From Strongyloides papillosus (lineage: Eukaryota > Nematoda > Chromadorea > Rhabditida > Strongyloididae), in the NCBI GenBank assembly GCA_005656395.1, contig SRSI01000078.1, positions 496,001-560,000 of the forward strand: a stretch of 64,000 nucleotides of DNA, read 5' to 3'. The translations under genes were made by a program, and so were the position numbers. Below the pieces are notes generated by a model, which searched no databases, was not told the origin of the DNA, and was given only the letters and a program-made list of their open reading frames with translations. Shown piece by piece: positions 1 to 13,418 of the stretch (position 1 is its first letter; each line of letters starts with the position of its first letter).

Positions 1-19
1 TATCAACTTTTTTATATAG

Positions 20-1106
20 GAAAAGTAAAAAATTAAGGAACTCAGAGATTGCAGAACTTGATGAGGAATTCAAAGCTGTAACGAAACCCTTAAGGTATTT
101 TTTTTATTTTTATTTTATTTTTTTTTTAAATATTAGGAAAGCTAGAAATTTACCGGAAACAGAAAGACTACCATGGGAAGTTAAAAGTGATAGAATTCAT
201 ATTGATTATGAATTTCCTCTAGGAAATGGGAAATATAGTAATGTTTATTTGGGTAAACTAAAAGGAAAAGCCCCTGTAATGGGGTGGATTAAAAGAGTCG
301 AAATAAAGCAATACCAAGATTGTGCTGTTGCTATAAAAGTACCAAAACGTTTTGACTCCGAGGAGGAAGGCCAACTCCTAAGAGAGATAGCTGTAATGAA
401 AGCAATTAATAATCATGTTAATATATGCATGTTACTTGGTTGTACAGTTAGAAATAATCTTGTATGTACTGTTATGGAATTAACTCACACAAATCTTAGT
501 AAATATCTTAATCAAATAAAACAATCTTTCTGTGAACAAAATACTCATAATACATCATTGGCAATGATACCATATGGTAGGTTTATAAGTATGATTATTG
601 AGATATGTGGTGCGATGAGTTTGCTCGCCTCAAAAGGTTTCGTTCATCGAGACTTGGCATCAAGGAATATACTTTTGACGACTGGTTTAAGGGCAAAAAT
701 ATCTGGTCTTGGTTTTTGTTCCAATGCCAATGACAAAACATTTGAAATGAATAAAAAGACATATAAATTATTACATTATAAAATAATGAGTATTGAAGTT
801 TTGACAGAAGGTATCTTTTCTGAGAAAAGCGATACTTGGTCATTTGGTTTATTGTTATATGAAATCTACACAATGGGTGAATCACCATACAAAGATACAA
901 AAAGAGAAGATTTGGTAAGAAAATTGAAGAATGGCGAAAGACCACGTCTACCAATTTATGCAACAGATGAGATATATAGTATAATGATGAAATGTTGGCA
1001 TAAATATGCGGAGAGACGTCCTGGATTTCATGATCTTCAAAATATATTTTTGAGTATTTATGAGAAACAATTTTCAAATCCTGCATTTGTTTTTGATGAA
1101 TTTTAA
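20..1106 (+). CDS. Receptor-tyrosine-kinase-like protein, C-terminal part (probable pseudokinase)
   Basis: Partial gene; its 5' exons lie before the window. Exon 20..94 follows an acceptor (TTTATATAG), the intron is 95..136, and exon 137..1106 reads to TAA. The segment starts with a basic juxtamembrane-like stretch, then WEVKSDRIHID and a glycine loop (LGNGKYSNVYLG). The kinase fold is clear: VAIK lysine, an alpha-C glutamate (LLREIAVM), the tyrosine-kinase catalytic loop HRDLASRN, and SDTWSFG. Two key motifs are altered. DFG reads GLG (KISGLGF), so the metal-binding Asp is missing, and the usual APE reads SIE. The catalytic-loop Asp is kept. The protein ends shortly after the kinase domain. 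It resembles the nematode-expanded KIN-16-like receptor kinases. From the family it should be a single-pass membrane protein, with the extracellular part outside the window. Loss of the DFG Asp suggests weak or no catalysis (inference). Confidence 0.85.
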
Positions 1107-4100
1107 AATTACGACAGTTTTTTTATGAGTGTGTATTTATCAAAATTTATGCAAAGCAAAAATTTTAGATGTTGTATTATTCTTATAAAACTTTTTCTTC
1201 TTAGTTCTCTGTAATAATAATATTATATTGAAGAAATTATAAAAATAATAATATATATAATAATAAGTTATTATAAATGCAATTCACTTTCCAAATGTGA
1301 TTTATAATAAATCAACAAAATTGTTTTAATAATTTTTCTTACAAAAACATTTTAACACCTGTTATTTGTATTATTTTATTATAATTCAATGCTTTACTAT
1401 TGAATATTTAATTCTTTTCATCATCTGCATACCCATAAATTATATAGATATTATTTTTTTTTTGTTTTATAAATAACTATTCTAAATTCTGTATACTTCT
1501 ACTTAATTGAATCATTAAATACAATAAAAATATAATCCATATATTGACATAAATATTCTTTTTATCGTAATGTTGATTTTATTTTCCATCTATGACGTAG
1601 TACTTTAAAAATTCCTTAAAAAATATTTTATCATTTATTTTTATGTCATTCGATATTTATATAAGTTATATCTCATAACTTTTTTTTCTTGAAAATTATA
1701 TTTATTAAAAAAATACAAAAATAAAAATATAATAATAGAGGAATAAACAAAATAATTTTTAAAATATATTATTTACTCATTTTTCAATTTATATTTCTTT
1801 ATTATCTTTTCCAGAATATGTAACAATTTTTAATAACATTCATATTCTATTTATTTGAGGACTATTCCAATTTCAATAAATATACATAAAAATATATATA
1901 ATTAAATAAATTTTTTATTTACATTATAAAATTTCATAAAAATGATATGTACACTTATTAGTAAAAAGGACTTTAAAACTTTTTTATAATTAATAATTTA
2001 TATTAAATAAACACTTGTAGTCTTGAGCAAAAATTTTATCTATATGTACAATAAATGTTACGTATATATTTTATAGTGCATTTAGTTTGTATATAAGAAT
2101 ATTTCATCTTTAAAATATTATTTATTAGATAGAAGGAGAAAAATACATGGTTAAAATATGGTACATAAAAGCAGAAATTTGCCCTTTGTCATATACTTCT
2201 TATTTCATCGTAGAAAAAAATCTTGTTTAAATGTAACAAAACATAATATTTTTTTGATAGTAATAATATGTATGTTTATTTTTTTTATGCCCAAAAATAA
2301 TATTTCAAAATATTCATTTTTAAAGAAATTTCTTTATTTTTTTACCATACTATTTTATTCTCTTACAATATGCTGCATTAAAATTTTTTAGTATTGAGAT
2401 TTTTTATTATAAATACCTAAAATAATTTATATCAGCTGATTTTTAAAAAGGTTAAAAAATAATAAGACTAATTACAATGATCAGTGTATATGTAATGATA
2501 GTACATTAAATGCAAAATTTTTATAGTATAATTTTTTTGCTTTATTTTAAATATAAATATTATCATATAAATTTTAATGTTATTATATATATTTATTTTT
2601 ATAAATCACCTTTATCAACTATGAATAAAGTTTTTAAAGCTGTTTAATGTTTATATATATTACCCTTTTACTTAGAAGATGCTTTAAATATTTATTTATA
2701 TATATGTATATTGAATTGATAGTATCTCATGTTTGAGAAAGTAAAGATTCAATCAGTTTAAGTTTTGATGTGTTTTGCGCTATAATAACAATATATAAAG
2801 GACAATTCTAAGTTACTATCAAATTAAGTTTAACTTAATGAACAAACTTTTTTTCACTTTTATTTATAAATTAATATATATAGGACAAATTAGAATGCTT
2901 TGTTTTATGAATGTTATTTTATTTAAGCAGTAATTAAATTAATATGAATATTTGTTACGTCACATTGTTGTTTTTTAAGTTATTTAATAATAATATTGAT
3001 AATAAAAATAAATATGTGCTTTTTAAACTTCTAAAAAATAAATAAATATTAACTGAGTGTAATAATTTTTATATCCTACGAAAAATAGTTAAAAAATTGT
3101 TTAAAATTTTAGTATTGTTGTTGAAATGCTAAGCATTAAAGAATTATTTTTAAATATTTTAACAAAGTTATTTTTGTTAATGTTTAGTATAGTGTTTGCT
3201 AAATTATAACTATATTTATAAATACTTTATGTCACAAAATTTACAAACTTTCATTTAATAGTATGTTTATGTATCATGTAATACCAAATTTTTATCTCAT
3301 AAGTAGGTAAAATTTTATTGTATAAACAATGTTATAATTCATCTATTATATAATATTTTTTTTCTAAGTGCATTTGTTGTTTGGTATAAAAATTTTTAGA
3401 TATGTCAATTTTTCAAAGTCTGTTTAATATGTAAATTATTTGTATAGGTTACCTAAAACGAAATAAAGTAGTGATGTTGTATGCTATTTATTTTATATAT
3501 CTGTTAATCATCTCATTTTTCTTCCATTAACTATACTTAATATATCTGTTATTTCTCTTCTTTTTTTTAAGAACTAAGTATATGCCGTGGAATGTAAAAA
3601 AGTAGAGAAAAATTCTGTTCCTCTAACAGTTATAATAATATATCTTATTGGCATTAGACGGCTCTACACTCCGTAATACATGCTTACATTCTTCATATGA
3701 TGGGGAAAATATCATAAGTCGTAATGGCAAAGCAAATCTTATCACTTTTTTTACTTTCTTGGGTATTTACTGTTTCCCATAATAAACTATCTACCAAGGA
3801 GGCAATTCTATTGGTACTCTGTCCTACTGAGATAAAATTTTATTTAAAAATTTGCAAAAAAGGATAGTATAAATATACAAAATTTTAAAATAAATACATT
3901 CAAAAAAATTTTTTAATGTAACATTAACTTTTAATTTTACCATACCACTACAAGTTGATATTAATAAAATAAAAATGACTAATTGTAAGTGTTTTTATTA
4001 GTTTAAAATGATTTATACTTTTAGATTGATCTTAAGAATTTAATGATATTAGCATTATTGTGTATTTTAATCATATTAAAACCATTATAACTATTTTGCA

Positions 4101-4572
4101 TATAAAATTACTGAATATTTTTTTATTATTATTTATTTAAATAATAGAAATTTAATGGTTTATAATTATATTTAATATTTATAGATTACTAAAATATAAA
4201 TTATTTTTATATCTTAGTCATGATTTTTTATCTTATAAATGTAGTTACTTTTGTTTTAATTTTTATTATAGTCATGATTTTATATACCGGTAGAAAAGAA
4301 TGTTACATATATCAAAATTCTTTTACTTTTAGTAGTTATTGTGTATAAAATTTGTATATGTAGCATATATTGTGGTTAGTTAATTCTGATATAAAATAAG
4401 ACATTTCTTTACTTCCCTTAATTTTATCTCTCTTAACTTCATAGACATTTCTTTAATTCAGAAAAAAATATAAAATTTTTCCTTTTTTCAGAATTTATTT
4501 TATATAATATATATATAATTCTTAGAAATTTATATATATATTTTTATATATTTTAAGAAAGATTAAACTATA
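1107..4572. other. AT-rich intergenic region, no intact gene
   Basis: About 3.5 kb of very AT-rich sequence between two plus-strand kinase genes. The short open frame near 2158..2391 encodes only low-complexity F/I/K-rich peptide with no recognisable family. One stretch at about 3570..3835 is less AT-rich and coding-like and is listed separately. The rest holds homopolymer runs and TA-rich tracts. The last bases before 4573 should contain the promoter or 5' UTR of the MAPKAP kinase gene, but no clear element was seen. Confidence 0.6.
3570..3835 (-). pseudogene. Coding-like fossil of unknown family
   Basis: On the minus strand this island has two long open stretches in different frames: first a segment containing NRIASLVDSLLWETVNT, then one containing LPLRLMIFSPSYEECKHVL. 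They adjoin with a one-step frame change and no plausible intron between them. Base composition is clearly less AT-rich than the flanks, as in real exons here. There is no start codon or splice context that would make an expressed gene. I do not recognise the family. It could be a decayed gene fragment or part of an old mobile element. Confidence 0.3.
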
Positions 4573-5828
4573 ATGAGAGTAAAAAACTATTCCATTGATA
4601 ATGAATACGTGATTGACTGGCAGGTTTGTTAATTAAATTTTTTATAGTCATAAAAGATGATATTACAAGTAACAATAGGGTAATTTGATCTTTTTTATTT
4701 AAGAAAATATCTATATATAGAAGGATTTAATAAACAAAAGTTAGATATTAAGTAAATCTTCTAATTTATCTTTTGATTATTAAATTTCATTTCAAAAATA
4801 AATTTTCATTTATTCTCTTTTTTAATTATTGCTTTCACGTCCCCTTTTAGTCCGAACTTGGTGTTGGTGTAAATGGAAAGGTAATATCATGTGTAAATAA
4901 AAAAAGTAAACAAAATTATGCCTTAAAAATAATAAAAGATTGTCCAAAAGCAAGACGAGAGATTGAACTTCACTTATTGGCATCACAGCATCCTAATATT
5001 GTTAAGATATATGATGTTTTCAGTAATAAAATTAATGATATAGAATATCTGTTAGTTGTCATGGAATTTATGATGGGTGGTGAGTTGTTCGTAAAAATAC
5101 AAAAGAAGAATTGCAGTGGATTTACGGAAAAAGAGGCTTCACAGGTTATCTGTAAAATATGTCATATTATCTCATATTTACATGATTCAAATATAGCTCA
5201 TAGAGATATAAAACCTGAAAATTTACTTTTTACTGACGAAAATGAAAATGCCGAGTTGAAGTTGACTGATTTTGGATTTGCTAAATATTCTCCAAGTGAG
5301 GATGACAATTTTATTGAGACACCATGTTATACTCCATTATATGTCGCACCAGAAGTTTTATCTTCCTCCAAATATTGTAAAAGTCGCGATGTATGGTCAG
5401 TTGGTATAATAACTTATATACTTCTATGTGGGTATCCACCTTTTTACTCCAATAATGGTCAACCTATTTCTCCTGGAATGAAGGCACGTATAAAGAAGGG
5501 TCAATATGATTTTCCAGCTCCTGAATGGGATACAGTATCAGCTGTGGCGAAAGACTTTGTCAAAAAGTTACTTGAAGTTGATCCAGCAAATCGTTTGACA
5601 ATTAAAGAAGCTCTAAAACATAAATGGATAACACACTTTAATAAAACACCGATGGTAATTGAGATTGATAAGAATCACGATAATAAAATTGAATGGCACA
5701 AACCAACAGATCAAAGTGATGATGATGAAGCATCGCAAAATAGATCGTCTAAAAAAGAACTTCAACTTAAGAGTCTTCCAGAATCGAATAATCAATTATT
5801 TCTGAAGCGCCGTGAGAAGAAAGAGTAG
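4573..5828 (+). CDS. mak: MAP kinase-activated protein kinase (MK2/MK3-type)
   Basis: Ser/Thr kinase acting downstream of p38 MAP kinase. Exon 1 is 4573..4623 (MRVKNYSIDNEYVIDWQ), the intron 4624..4850, and exon 2 4851..5828; the protein is about 342 aa. Seen: glycine loop GVGVNGKV, catalytic Lys43 in NYALK, the family signature CPKARREIELH, HRDIKPEN (Asp136), DFG (Asp157), and activation-loop ETPCYTPLYVAPEV with Thr174 at the site that p38 phosphorylates in MK2. The C-terminus ends in LFLKRREKKE, matching the p38 docking motif and nuclear localisation patch of MK2. The linker between kinase and docking site is short and acidic (QSDDDEAS) compared with the mammalian autoinhibitory helix. The N-terminus lacks the proline-rich extension of MK2. 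C. elegans has two relatives (mak-1, mak-2); which one this matches was not resolved. Confidence 0.93.
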
Positions 5829-8800
5829 GTATGATATATAACATTTATGGAGCAAAAAAAGAGTTTTAAATATTCACATAGTAGGATATAATATATATTT
5901 GAAAAAAGTACTTTTATCTCAAATTTTGTCAATTAATCATAAAAGATGATATCGGATATGTATGAGCCAATGCGTGGGATTTTGTATAACCAGAAGCTAA
6001 TAATTTATTTCTTTAATTTTTTATAAAATATTTTGATATTGGTATTCTTGTATTTCAATGAAATTATATTATCTGCACAATCTTAAAATACCATCTAATA
6101 TTCTAACGTTATCCATTTTATAATTCCATGAAATGAGTAATATTTTTCTTTTTGATCACTACTTAAAGAAAAAATTTAAATATGTATAAAATCTTTAAAT
6201 GTTAATTTTTATAAAACATTTTATAAATTATAATATGACGGCACATTGTGTAGAACACCTTTTTTTCTATCCATACATATGTAATATATTGTTGACATTG
6301 TAAAAAGTTCAAAACTAGATTTTTATATCAACTGTTTTATTTCAAAAACAATAAAGTTGTGTAGAGGAAAAAAATTATGTCTGTATTTGGCCATTTTTAT
6401 TGTGTATTTGTGGTAAAATAAAAGAGTTTTATTAAATTTTATTAATAATCAATTTTATTTTGGATAATTATTTTTACCATTGAAACGTGATTATTCTAGG
6501 TTTATTAGCTATTTCATGATCTAATTTCTTTTTCCTCAAAACTTACAGATTTTGGTGGTGGTTGCTTTTTGATGAAAGGGAAGATTCAAGATGTCATTTC
6601 TACTAAAATCACATTTTCCCTAATTTTACATTCCCTCTCACATACTTTGGGAGGTACATTTTTAAAACTACACTTATCACATATTCATTCTTTCTTATCA
6701 ATTTACCCTTATAGATATCTCTTTCTTCAATTGTTAAATAAAATTTTATTTTATTAAATTGGTAAGTGTAAATCTATTGTGAGCACAAAAATTAAAATAT
6801 ATTTTAATGCTAATTTATACATTTTTTCTTCAAATTTTAACAATGTTAAAAATAAATGACATTATTCATTTTAATTGCAAAAAGTTTTTCAATAGGAGAA
6901 CATTTCCTCGCAAGTTTGGAAATAAAAAAACTATCCTATTTTTACTCATATAAACGTCATTTTATGAAAATGAAAAAAAGTTTATAGATGTTAATGTGTA
7001 ATATAAGCTTAAAAAGGATTTTCACGAAATTAATGTTATTCACATTTTTTTTATAAAAAATATTAAATATGCATTTTAAAATTTAATCATTTTTATGCGT
7101 TTCTATTATTCAAGCATCTTTGAATTAATTTTTAAACATATACACTCATTTCTCTTAATTTCTAAAGGAATTCGTAATTAAGCAAAAAAAGATTATCCTT
7201 TAAAAACATTAATTACAATGTATATTACTCTTACTAATTGTAAATAAACCGTGAAAAATATGTTGTAAATATTATTATTATTTTATTGAAAGTCGAAAAA
7301 ATCTTATTTTACAAAACTACTGCATTTATAATATTCGTTATTTTTTCATCAATTGATATTTAATATCTAACTAATTTTTAAGTGTACAAATTTTGTTAAT
7401 AAATGTAAAGGAATGGTGTGATAAGATGGTTTTTATTGACATTGTACTATTATCTTTTATCTTATCCTTCAATTACCATCATTTACATCTTTATATTTTT
7501 TAACCATTCAAAAAAATAATAATATACTATATAATATTTGTTTTTAGAAAACAAAGTTGAATTTTTGAATGAGAAGAATAAACTCTCAATTATATAATAA
7601 CTTTTGAAATTGGAAGAAAAATTTCCGTATTCCTGAATAATATTTTTTTAAAAGTAAGTATTTTAATAAAAAAAAATATATATACGTACATTTTTATCAT
7701 TTAAATAAGAAATATTTATATATATGTTTCTTTTTTTTGTTGATCACCAAACATTCATTATAAATATATATATTAATGCTTATTGAAAAAAATAAAAGAT
7801 CTTTTTTTTTGGTTCTGTTGTACTTTAGATATATATTCTAAAATGCACATAATTTCTTGGTAGACGTGTGGTGAATAGAAAATGAATAATAAAAATTGCA
7901 CATACTTTAATATTTTTAGTTTAATATTACAGTATTTTTAAAGAAGTTGAATCCGATAAATGATAATTTCTTTATATTTATTATGAATATATGGCTACGT
8001 AAACTATTGTCCTAAATATTTTCGTTTTAAAACACATCACCCAATGTATGTGTGGTAGATGAAGCATACTCTGGTCACGTTACTTTCTATCTTTTTTTAT
8101 CAACGATATTTTTATATTACCTTTTGCAAAAAAAGAAGAAAAGTTTATGTTCTTTTACTTTGACATTATACATAATTTATTAGCATCTAAATTTTTTCTA
8201 TCTATTTTATTTTTGAACATTAAATATATATATAAAAATTGCATCAATCATAAATTTATATTTACCTTGATAGTTAATGTCTTTTACCTATTTAGTTACT
8301 TACTTTTAAAAAGATAAAAAGGAGAAATAAAATAATAAATGTATAAAAAAAGTATATTATAACGAAGTAAGATTTCTTTTCATAACTATTTCGTAAATTT
8401 TATTTATCTTATAAAAGTATGTAGCTGTAAAATTTTTTCTTAAAACTATCGAAAAAATTTAAAAGTACAAATTTTATTTTTAAATTACTAATCTTACCGG
8501 ATATTTAAATACATACATTAATATATATGTTATATTCGTATTTTTTTCTTCCTCAAGGTTGATTTCAAATTATCGGATGGATGATCATCTGAAGTAACAT
8601 TTGCAATTTGATGAAATAAAAACTCTATGGAAGAATTATAATTTTTAAGAAAATGACATTGAAGCTCATATATTATTACCCTGACTGGATATATATTTAT
8701 ATATTGATAAATGTAAGAAAAAAAAATATTATTTCTCCATCTTTTTAATGCTATTATTTTTACATTTTTATAACTTTTTTTAACGTTACTACTAAAAACA

Positions 8801-11800
8801 TATATAATAATGAATGAAAATCTTAGAGTTTAGTGATAAAAGGAAGAGAAAAAAAGTGATACTACTGGACTGAATTATAATTAGTTATTAATTTAAAATG
8901 AACTATTTTTTTTAATTTATAAACGTAAAAATAGCTACTTGTTAATTGGAAAAGATAAAAGTGTATTATGAAAGAATGAGATGAGGAGAATTTTCAATAT
9001 TTTCCATAATTAATTTAGATTAGAGAGACATATTTTTCATAGTATAATCCACTACAATTATATTCATTAAGAGGTTATTCAAATTATTATTTAATTGTCA
9101 TTTTTAATAATATCTATATCAAATATCTCTATATAAAATATTGATCAATAAGTATGGTTTTAAATTAATATCAAAAGAGCTTTAATTAATTAAAAAGTAT
9201 ATTTTCTAAATTGCGTAATAAATTTTCTTTTTATTAAAGTCTACATATTAAATATATAGTTATTTTTGATATAATAAATGAGTTAATTTATATAATGTTT
9301 ATTTAAAATTACAATAAGAGGTAACTCTAAAGTTTCTCTTCTAAAAAATGTATACATTTTAATATATTTTGATAAAAACTAAGTTATTTTAAAATAATTA
9401 AACGATTAATATTTATCTATTGTAAAGATTAATTTTAAAAAATGTATAATAATGTCTCTGAAATACATTTGTAAATCTGATATTTTATTTTACCTAAAGT
9501 GCATCTATACTTTATTATTATATATAAAAAAAAATAAATATAAACCCGTTAGATAGTTCAAGCAATTAATAACAATATTCATGGTGGAATTGCGCATTTT
9601 TAACATTTTCATTTCTCGTTGTTCAAAAGTATACAATTATAATTATTATATCTATCAATATAATATATATATTTATATATATCAGAGATTATTAAATAAA
9701 AAATAAAGTGTTTCATCATAGTTTTTGCCATATATTCCCCTTATCTCAATAAAATATATATTAATCTAAGAGAAGAAATATTTTATAAAAACGATGCAGG
9801 AAAAATATTGTAAAATTTATTATATGATTTCTTTTATTTTTTTTCCATTTCTACTTTCTAAAATGTACATTTCTTTTGAGTATAAAAAAGTTTCTTATCT
9901 TAAAAGTCCTATATTTAGGTTTCTTTACATTTCATTTTTTTAGATAAAAGTTTAATTTTATTATATTTTTATATCTTTCTATCATGGTAGTCAAAAATTG
10001 ATAAATTTGACATAATTGATTTGATTAATAATCTAGTCAAAGAACCTTTAAAAGTTCTCCATCTACTATCTTTTTTAAAATAAATCTTTATTTATTGTTT
10101 AGAAGTTATTTTAATTAAAAATGATAGTAATTTCATAGATTACTAACATAATAAAGGTTAATTAAATTTTTTATATTAAAATTTAGTTATTGTGAAAATT
10201 ATAAAATGATATAGAAGAATTTTTGCCTTAGTCTTAAAATTTAAACAATTGCTAAAGGGGTATTTTCTATATATTTAAAAAGTATTTTTCGTTCTTATAG
10301 TACCAAACTAAACATATGTCTATTGAAAGAAAAGACCAATACTCTATACATTTTTCGTTATTATACATTTGTAGATTTTGTGGTAAAAGTACATCACCAA
10401 AAATTTAAAGATATTTAGATTTAAATTTTTTTAACTACCACTACTACTTATGTATATATTGATTTTTTATTATATTTAAAGCATTTTTTAAAAAGTAAAA
10501 TTATAAGTTATGAAAGTTCCATCTATCAAATGATTTTTGTTTGACCAATTGATATATAATTTTTTTTAATATAATGTTATTTTAAGCACTGTTTATAAGA
10601 GTTCAATGATCAAAGAAGTGAAGAGACAAGTAAGAGTTTAAGGCTAATGAAAAGTAGCATATTTATATTTTTGCATATCAAAATATTATCTTTTTAATTG
10701 TATATATAAAATGCTGTCACCTATGAATCGTTTATCCCTATTTTATTTATATGTGATAATGATCATACCACTTAAATATTATGGTCTGTAGTGTAGCTTT
10801 AAGATGCCGTAATGTTATATGATAATAATGATAAATATAGATATGTATGTATAGAAAATTCAATATAAAAACCCGTAGCTATAGATGTTGAAAAAGACTT
10901 TAAAGATTTATCTTTTTCTTAAAATGCCTATAACTATCATATAAATTGAAATTTTTTGTCTTTCCTAAAATTTACATTTACACACTTTTTAAAGTAGTGT
11001 GTCCAGACGTTGTGTCCCTTTTTAAATTTATACTATTAAAATTAATTGTTTGTTATAATATATTTCTATTATCATGAATATTTTTTAGTATTAAAATATG
11101 TATGTTATTGATAAGAATTTTAACCAATAACTCAATAAACCTTTTTTAATATTTATAGAAACATCAGTTAAAAATTTTTTTTTGCTAAAAATAAACCAGT
11201 TCAATTATTACTGAATTGATAGATTTTTCCTTTCTAAAATATATTGAAAAATGTCAAAAAAAATTTATATAATAAGTTTGAAGGAGAGGAAAAAAAGTTT
11301 AGTTGTGATTAATTGATAAATAACAATATTCATTTTATAAAGTAAGGAAATAAAAAATTATTTGACAACCTCAAATATTATAATTTCATATATATATGTT
11401 TGTTTAAATATAAGAATTTAAATCAACAAGGAACTACCACAATGAATTACTTAATATTTAGTCTATATATTTATTTACCAACTGTTCATTTAAGATAACT
11501 TTATCAACAATATGTATATAAATATATTCACTAGAACACATATTGACTATAACAACATATATAGGTGTTCAAATTTTATGTTAAAAAAATTTTTTTTAAC
11601 AAGATCAAAATTTTACTTTTAAAATGTAATTTTAGCTTGTAATGATTGATTTTTATTCAAGGACAAATTTTGATATTTGGGTATTAACTTTTCTATATAT
11701 CGTCCTTTTTAATTTTCCCACATATTATAGATTTTTATAAATTTTTATAAAAATTCAAACAGTCCAACTTTTCAAAGGTATAACAGGCCATAATTAGGCT

Positions 11801-13418
11801 GTGTAATAAAAATGTGTGATTCAATGTGTTTGTAAACTTGATGACGTTGTTGTTTTTTGCCTCCTCCCTATCTCCTTTGTATTATTAATATATCTCTTTT
11901 TTTATATGTTTAATTACTTTTCTTCAGTTTTTTTTTGTAATTGATATTAATATTTTAAAATGAAATATTTCCATATGCTTTTATCTATTTAATATAGATT
12001 TTCATTTATTTTATTAAATACTTCATTAATATCTTCCTTTTTTTTATCAAATATATATAATACCTTCTTATTCCTTTATTATACTTTTTATAACATAATA
12101 AGTCAACAAAAAAGAAGCATGACATATTTTAGTGCCATTATACGATACAATTTCATATATTATATCTAGAAATTTATTCATTCGTGATTAAAAGAAATGA
12201 TATATATAATATATATTAAAATTAAAGAATTTATCAAAAGTACTTCTTTTTATTGCTATTCCTACCTCTATTAAAAATTCGTTTATATTAATAAATTTAC
12301 ATATAACTGTTTTAAAGGAATTAGATAAAACACTAAAATATGTAGTCTGCAATAGAAAATTTTATTAATACAATTCTAAATATGGCAACGGGAGTCAGTG
12401 ATGCATAACTTATAAAGAGAGTGCAACTTACAAGTGTAATGTGTTTTTTCTTTTCATTAAAAATGATTCCAAAATATTTAAAATAACAATTATATAATTA
12501 TTTTTAGACACTTTTCAATACCTATATATTTTTTCTATAAAAAAATATATTTTATTAAGAGAGATAGATGTGTAGGAGTGTAAAATAGTGCAATGGATAA
12601 AAAATCCTTTTAAAATAGACGCATAATTTAAGTATATAATTTTTTCCAATTTCTTAAACTTTTAACTGATTTTTACTATATTATCATAAGATATTTGGTG
12701 TAATTTTTTTTCAAAAAACTACCTAACATTTCAATCTATTTGATTGACAATTTTTGATTGAATTTACATTTGTTATAAAATAGAAGGAGTCACAAAAGAT
12801 TATATATATATAAATATATTTTTTAAACTTTCATTTCCAAAATTACACAGAAATTGTAATACAAAATTTTTATATCTGTATGATAAGTTTTCACCTAATC
12901 CTTACTTTTAAATCCTCTTTAAAAAGTTTTATCATATTTTGCATTATTCTTTATTTTACTTCCTTAATGCTTTATTCTAATTCCCCATTACTCTATATCA
13001 TTATCCTTAAAATCTTACTTAATAAAATGTTAACATTTCTATTTAATAACTTTTTGACCATAAACTGTCTATAGGATTAAGAATAAAAAAAGACAACTAA
13101 TTCTGGCTAGAAGTTGAATATACTTTAAAATTAATTTATTCTTTTATCCCCATCAAATAACTAAAAATCTAATTTAATTAACTTTTAAATTTTATAAAAA
13201 TATTACTTCCTTAATCTGTATTGTGTTTAAGATGATAAGAAAAAAAGAAAAGTTTTGCTTAAAAGTATAATTCATAACAAAATTTTAAAATTATCTTATC
13301 TTCTTTTTCTTTTTTTTTTAAAAAAAGATAACGAGTTTATATTAATATATTTTATAAATAATTTGTAATGATAAAATTTTATATTGGATAAAAATTAAGG
13401 ATTCTTTATTTGACATTA
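5829..13418. other. Long AT-rich intergenic region
   Basis: About 7.6 kb with no coding sequence I can support. Short open frames near 6569 and 12880 are F/L/I/K-rich AT artefacts. There are many TA-rich runs and homopolymers, but no terminal inverted repeats, tRNA-like structure or transposase-like peptide was noticed. The last part precedes daf-18 and may carry its regulatory sequence; no defined motif was seen. Confidence 0.6.

Noticed and set aside
595..1086. 163-aa minus-strand open frame
   Set aside because: It lies wholly within the kinase exon on the opposite strand; composition reflects the antisense of a real gene, with no recognisable domain.
2158..2391. 77-aa plus-strand frame rich in F, I, K
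   Set aside because: Low-complexity translation of AT-rich DNA, no splice or homology support.
12880..13074. 64-aa hydrophobic frame before daf-18
   Set aside because: L/F/I/N-rich artefact of AT-rich DNA; not joined to daf-18 by plausible splice sites.
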